Assembly: GCA_937868025.1 (NCBI GenBank)
Contig: CALMLJ010000576.1
Location: forward strand, 1 to 44,451
Source of the DNA: an uncultured Acidimicrobiaceae bacterium
Lineage (GTDB): Bacteria > Actinomycetota > Acidimicrobiia > Acidimicrobiales > Microtrichaceae
DNA length: 44,451 nucleotides
Direction: 5' to 3'
The notes beneath the pieces are model-generated. The model saw only the letters and a program-made list of their open reading frames with translations, made no database searches and was not told where the DNA came from. The number at the start of each line of letters is the position of its first letter. The first letter of the stretch is position 1. The translations under genes and the position numbers were made by a program. Positions 41,212 to 44,451 of this stretch are shown here, piece after piece.

Positions 41212-41787
41212 TCAGCGCCACATGATGCGTTCGAGCGGGCGGCGAGCCGACTGGTACCACTCGGCCACCGCTGCGGTTGGATCGTCGAGCGCCGGGCCGT
41301 ACAGGTACACCCCGCGGGTCGGGAGGCTGGCACCGATCTCGACGAGCACGGGTTTGAGCTGCGTCTCGACGACGAGCGAGTGGGCGGCGCTCGCTCCGGT
41401 CATCACCGCCACGGTCGTCAGTCCCGCGAGTTCGTCGCGGTCGAACTGGTCGACGAACAGCTTGAGCAGACCCGTGTAGCTGGCCTTGTACGTCGGGCTC
41501 GACACGACGAGCGACTGTGCGCCGAGCACGATCGACTTCAGCTGAGCCACGTTCTGGTTGCTCCACTCGAGCAGTTGGGTGCCGACGTCGGCGAGCTCGA
41601 TGACCAGGACGTCGTCGGGTGCGCTGGTGAGCGCGGCGAGCTGCCGAGCGACGAGCTCGGCGGCCGAACGCGTGCGAGAACCGGGCTGCGGATTGCCGAC
41701 GACGACGACGGAGGAGGCCGTGAGACCGGACCCGAACGACGACGAGGCGGAGGTCGAGAAGAGGGAGGAGTCCAAGGCGTTGGACAC
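41212..41787 (-). CDS. NAD(P)H-dependent FMN reductase
   Basis: The 191-residue flavodoxin-like protein has the phosphate-binding start SSVVVVGNPQPGSRTRSAAE, SLVVSSPTYKASYTGLLKLF in the flavin-proximal loop and a VAVMTGASAAHSLVVETQLK segment typical of SsuE/MsuE-like reductases. The start is uncertain: GTG 41787 or TTG 41775 both precede the first strand by about 20-25 residues. It should reduce FMN for the monooxygenase encoded just downstream. The thioesterase gene diverges from it. Confidence 0.82.
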   Translation of the reverse strand: MSNALDSSLFSTSASSSFGSGLTASSVVVVGNPQPGSRTRSAAELVARQLAALTSAPDDVLVIELADVGTQLLEWSNQNVAQLKSIVLGAQSLVVSSPTYKASYTGLLKLFVDQFDRDELAGLTTVAVMTGASAAHSLVVETQLKPVLVEIGASLPTRGVYLYGPALDDPTAAVAEWYQSARRPLERIMWR

Positions 41788-41818
41788 TATCGGCGCCGGT
41801 GTGATCGCGTGCCGGCCG

Positions 41819-42628
41819 ATGATGTTGCCCTCGTTCTCCGCCGCCACCGCCGTCGTTCCCGACCCCGACCTCCCCGGCCGGTGGTCCGGCAACGTCGAGG
41901 CCGGCTGGGACGTCGTCGGCAATGCCCACGGCGGATACCTGTTGTCGATCGCTGCCCGAGCATTGTCGTCGGCGACCGAGCGGCCGGATCCGGTCACGAT
42001 CACGGCGCACTACCTCTCGCCGGGGCGCCCAGGTCCGGTCACGGTCGATACGACCGTGCTGCGCGCCGGTCGTCGCTTCGCAACGGCGAACGCGACGGTG
42101 GTTGCCGGCGACCGGCCGCTCCTTGCCGTCCTCGGCACGTTCGGCGACCTCGGCGACGAGGTTCGAGGCCCCGAGCTCGTCTCGGGAGGGCCGCCCGATC
42201 TTCCAGCGCCGGACGACTGCGTGCGGGTCGTCCCCGGTGACCCGTTCCCGCCAGCGTTCATGGCCAAGGTCGACCTCCGTCTCCACCCCGACGACGCCCG
42301 GTTCCTCGGCGGCACGAAGAGCGGGACGCCGCGTATCCGCGGCTGGTTCCGCTTACTCGACGACGAGCCGATGACCACCAACTCGCTCCTGTGCGCGGTC
42401 GACGCCTTTCCGCCGACGATCTTCAACTCCGACCTGCCGATCGGTTGGACGCCGACTGTCGAGCTGACGGCCCACGTCCGGGCCCGGCCCGAACCGGGGT
42501 GGATGGCGTGCGGGTTCACCACCAGGTTCGTGAGCGGTGGCTTCCTCGAGGCCGACGGCGAGATCTGGGACCGAACCGGTCGGCTCGTCGCGCAGTCACG
42601 CCAGCTCGCACTCGTGCCGCGCGGCTGA
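41819..42628 (+). CDS. Acyl-CoA thioesterase family protein (TesB-like double hot-dog)
   Basis: The 269-residue protein begins near FSAATAVVPDPDLPGRWSGN and has a hot-dog fold with AHGGYLLSIAARALSSAT, ITAHYLSPGRPGPVTVDTTV, and a second half with GGFLEADGEIWDRTGRLVAQ (late helix and strand). It resembles acyl-CoA thioesterases that hydrolyse medium or long acyl-CoA. ATG 41819 and 41822 or GTG 41801 could start it; none has a ribosome site. The divergent FMN reductase starts only tens of bases away. Confidence 0.82.
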   Translation: MMLPSFSAATAVVPDPDLPGRWSGNVEAGWDVVGNAHGGYLLSIAARALSSATERPDPVTITAHYLSPGRPGPVTVDTTVLRAGRRFATANATVVAGDRPLLAVLGTFGDLGDEVRGPELVSGGPPDLPAPDDCVRVVPGDPFPPAFMAKVDLRLHPDDARFLGGTKSGTPRIRGWFRLLDDEPMTTNSLLCAVDAFPPTIFNSDLPIGWTPTVELTAHVRARPEPGWMACGFTTRFVSGGFLEADGEIWDRTGRLVAQSRQLALVPRG

Positions 42629-42841
42629 GCGGGCGCGACGCCGGGCCGACCTCTGGGCCGTCGCTGGCTTCATCACGTGGAAGCTCGTCTACGTCGGGCC
42701 CGCAGTTCGCCGCTCGGGAGCGCCGTGTTTGGTGGGTACATCAGGCATGCAGCCGGTTCGCCGAGAACCCAGCGTCCCACCTGGGGCTCTGAGCAGGCGG
42801 TATCGAGCGCCGCTGGCAACAGACGCCGTCGGTCCCGCGAG
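42629..42841. other. Spacer between the thioesterase and a converging lipoprotein gene
   Basis: About 213 bases without a credible gene. GGTGGG (42731-42736)/CCCACC (42776-42781) enclose a second inverted repeat GGTTC (42755-42759)/GAACC (42765-42769); no tRNA can be folded from it. Confidence 0.5.
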
Positions 42842-43666
42842 TCAGACCACATCCGCTCCGGAAATCAACCACTCACCATCGACCAGCGTCAGCGTGACCT
42901 CGATACCGGCGCCGGCCCGCTCGTCAGCTCGGAACGCCTCGACGTGAACTCGTCGCCGCCCGTCGTCGACCTCCGCAGACATCGTCTGGAACGCCGCAGC
43001 AAGCAGGACGTCGGCCGGTGCGAAGGCTGACATCGCCTCGACTGGATCTGATCCTCCGAACGCATCATCGGTGTAGCTGCTCGGTTCACTGCGATCGAGC
43101 GCTGCAACTGCATCCACCGCATGCTGCCTCTCCATCGGAGTCGGGATCCGCACGTAGACGGACGGATTGGGGGCTATCCCGGGACCAGTCACCGAGATGA
43201 CCAGCCACTGTTCACCGCGTTCTTCGAGACGCACCTGAAACCAGGACCGGGCCTCGGGGGCAGGCTTCGCGATTGCCGCGATGTTTGCACGCCGAACGCC
43301 TTGCGTGCGGGTGTCGATTTCGGCCGACCAGACTTGAGGCACCAGTCGGCTCCCCGCTGCCAGCAGGCCCCGACCATTGAGCGTCGGTGCGCCGCTGACC
43401 ATCTCTGGAATCCACCCATCCATCGACGTCGGGTCGAGTGCGGCCACGCGTCCGACGATGCCATCGAGGTCGACCGCGCTCGGGGCGTAGGGACTCGTGT
43501 ACGCCTCTCCGCCGCCAGTGTCCTTCGACGTCGTCGCCGTGATGGACGAAGGGGGACCGTCCGCCATCGCCCTCGCCGGATCCTTGCCACAACCTGAGAC
43601 CAGCAACGCCCAAGTGCCAACGATCGGTCCGAACGTTCGCCAGAGGGACCTACGTAGTGTCGTCAC
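42842..43666 (-). CDS. Lipoprotein of unknown function
   Basis: GTG 43666 has a GGAGG site six bases upstream and gives 274 residues. The signal ends in LLVSGC (Cys26). The mature protein has a Ser/Thr-rich linker, a segment VDLDGIVGRVAALDPTSMDG, strand-rich RSWFQVRLEERGEQWLVISV, and a C-terminal NTF2-like or cystatin-like half with DVLLAAAFQTMSAEVDDGRR and TLVDGEWLISGADVV. The last part resembles a small beta-sheet domain that measures or binds a ligand, but no family was recognised. Codon use is slightly unlike neighbours, and the downstream DNA is littered with fragments. Confidence 0.75.
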   Translation of the reverse strand: MTTLRRSLWRTFGPIVGTWALLVSGCGKDPARAMADGPPSSITATTSKDTGGGEAYTSPYAPSAVDLDGIVGRVAALDPTSMDGWIPEMVSGAPTLNGRGLLAAGSRLVPQVWSAEIDTRTQGVRRANIAAIAKPAPEARSWFQVRLEERGEQWLVISVTGPGIAPNPSVYVRIPTPMERQHAVDAVAALDRSEPSSYTDDAFGGSDPVEAMSAFAPADVLLAAAFQTMSAEVDDGRRRVHVEAFRADERAGAGIEVTLTLVDGEWLISGADVV

Positions 43667-43689
43667 CGAGTTCCTCCAGAGCAGGCCAA

Positions 43690-43875
43690 GGTACAACCTA
43701 CGGTTCGATCGTACGAGCCGTCGCCGAGGCCGGTCACGTCGGGAATTTGGAGTTGAGCACGCAAAGCGTCGGCGATGTCACCCGATCGTGCAGCAGTCCC
43801 GTCGGCACGACGCGGTCGTGTCGACACGACGGTGTTCCGCTCTGGTCGACGCTTCGCAGCGGCGAACGCTCCTGA
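43690..43875 (+). pseudogene. Degraded acyl-CoA thioesterase fragment
   Basis: Starting at 43820, one frame reads VDTTVFRSGRRFAAANA, nearly the same as VDTTVLRAGRRFATANA of the intact thioesterase at about 42045-42095. A piece just upstream in another frame (DVTRSCSSPVG, about 43780-43812) fits the DPVTITAHYLSPG part, and TYGSIVRAVAEA (about 43699-43734) weakly fits GGYLLSIAARALSSA. Frameshifts and lack of the rest show a decayed copy or paralogue. Confidence 0.6.
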
Positions 43876-43907
43876 CCGGCTGTCGTAAGCACGGTCCTGC
43901 AGACTCA

Positions 43908-44273
43908 ATGCGCGTGAATCCATACTCCGAAGGGTCCCAAGCCCCCGACTCCACACGCTCAGTCGTTGCGACGACGATCCAAGGACTCGCGTGCGTGGGC
44001 ACGACGGCGCTGGTCCTCATTGGGTTGTACGCCGCGTTTCTCGGCGGGGGAGCGATGTGCACCGTCGGGTGTAACGCCAGCCCGTTCGGGGTCTACGCAG
44101 TTCCCGCCATTCCAGCCGTGCTCGGGACTGCGGTGTCGACTGGTCTGGCGTGGCTCACTGACCGGCGCTCGGGAGTGCTCCTTGTTGTTCCCGCAGCTGT
44201 CTCGGTAGCGATGATCGTCGGCGGCGCAGTGCTCGTCTGGTACGTCTTCGGATTCGGCCCGAGAAACCTCTGA
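43908..44273 (+). CDS. Small membrane protein of unknown function
   Basis: ATG 43908 gives 121 residues. After a polar start (MRVNPYSEGSQAPDSTRS) there are three hydrophobic helices: IQGLACVGTTALVLIGLYAA, AVPAIPAVLGTAVSTGLAWL, and LLVVPAAVSVAMIVGGAVLV. Two cysteines (MCTVGCNAS) lie in the first loop. No ribosome site is clear. It is read from the same strand as the thioesterase pseudogene just upstream and is flanked by degenerate DNA. Confidence 0.55.
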   Translation: MRVNPYSEGSQAPDSTRSVVATTIQGLACVGTTALVLIGLYAAFLGGGAMCTVGCNASPFGVYAVPAIPAVLGTAVSTGLAWLTDRRSGVLLVVPAAVSVAMIVGGAVLVWYVFGFGPRNL

Positions 44274-44289
44274 CCGCCCTCCGGGGCCG

Positions 44290-44301
44290 CTGCACGTGCA
44301 G
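44290..44301. repeat. Perfect 12-bp palindrome
   Basis: CTGCACGTGCAG lies 17 bases after the stop of the small membrane protein gene. Operator or chance cannot be told apart. Confidence 0.35.
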
Positions 44302-44367
44302 GCGACATCTGATCTGTGGTGCTGAGAGAGTGCCGCTGGAAGGGATGTTCACTTGCCCAGGTGTTGC

Positions 44368-44394
44368 CCCCAGGAGTTCCGTGAGGATGTGGTC
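44368..44394 (+). pseudogene. Possible IS3-type transposase OrfA fragment
   Basis: The codons read PQEFREDVV, the same nine residues as the start of many IS3-family OrfA helix-turn-helix proteins (xYPQEFREDVVRVA). The following frame weakly continues VASALAG. No start codon or OrfB is in view. Confidence 0.35.
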
Positions 44395-44451
44395 ATGGGT
44401 TGCCAGCGCCCTCGCCGGCACCGCACGGGTACGCTTCCGCCATGAAGAGGG

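Noticed and set aside
42731..42781. Nested inverted repeats (GGTGGG/CCCACC enclosing GGTTC/GAACC) looking like a shortened tRNA
   Set aside because: The spacing leaves no anticodon arm and the total is only about 51 bases; treated as spacer.
44443..44451. ATG at the window end after a TACGCT box
   Set aside because: Only three codons are visible, so a gene cannot be supported.

Overview
The window is GC-rich (roughly 68-70 %) actinobacterial DNA. An F420-type luciferase-like oxidoreductase, an LtrA-family membrane protein, a HelZ-like SNF2 ATPase with an N-terminal SNF2-associated region, paired bPH2 membrane proteins and a fused MrpA/MrpB antiporter subunit, together with many leaderless-looking starts (a TANNNT box 6-8 bases before the start codon), suggest a member of the Acidimicrobiia, perhaps close to Ilumatobacter. 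That assignment is inference; no rRNA or tRNA gene was seen.

Layout: (1) 1-2752: the C-terminus of an unassigned protein, a heme-binding beta-barrel (nitrobindin-like) protein, a 40-residue secreted or lipoprotein-like peptide with a good terminator, and LtrA. (2) 2732-6037, minus strand: a reductive pyrimidine/hydantoin catabolic operon (beta-ureidopropionase-like amidase, dihydropyrimidinase, LLM-class oxidoreductase). (3) About 6200-11480: an accessory island of visibly lower GC. It holds a tyrosine recombinase lacking the usual N-terminal arm-binding segment, three overlapping lipoprotein genes (the middle one an exonuclease-endonuclease-phosphatase family protein, the first one frameshifted), and the 3' remnant of an IS1380-type transposase. 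(4) 11489-19794: a lipoprotein, divergent PfkB and BadF-type kinases, a Bcr/CflA-type MFS exporter, a Pro/Thr-repeat membrane-anchored protein, a GDPD phosphodiesterase, a secreted intradiol dioxygenase, a SAM methyltransferase, and an RNase HI fused to a YpsA/SLOG-like domain. (5) 19849-27269: a tightly overlapped Mrp (Mnh) cation/proton antiporter operon A(B)-C-D-E-F-G that continues by a 4-base overlap into a DUF4041/GIY-YIG protein whose nuclease residues look lost.

(6) 27316-36445: an RlmG-type rRNA methyltransferase, an enoyl-CoA hydratase followed by a 2,4-dienoyl-CoA reductase-like SDR, a second SDR, two bPH2 proteins, a DapB/amine-dehydrogenase-like oxidoreductase, and a large secreted metallophosphoesterase. 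(7) 36459-41787, minus strand: an SNF2 ATPase coupled to a 92-residue protein, then an FMN reductase plus LLM monooxygenase pair. (8) 41819-44451: a thioesterase, then a decayed stretch with a lipoprotein, a thioesterase pseudogene fragment, a small membrane protein and a possible IS3 transposase fragment.

The most unusual items are the RNase HI-SLOG fusion, the inactivated GIY-YIG protein coupled to the antiporter operon, the three-lipoprotein cargo operon in the island, and a set of long gene-end hairpins that lack a 3' U-tract.
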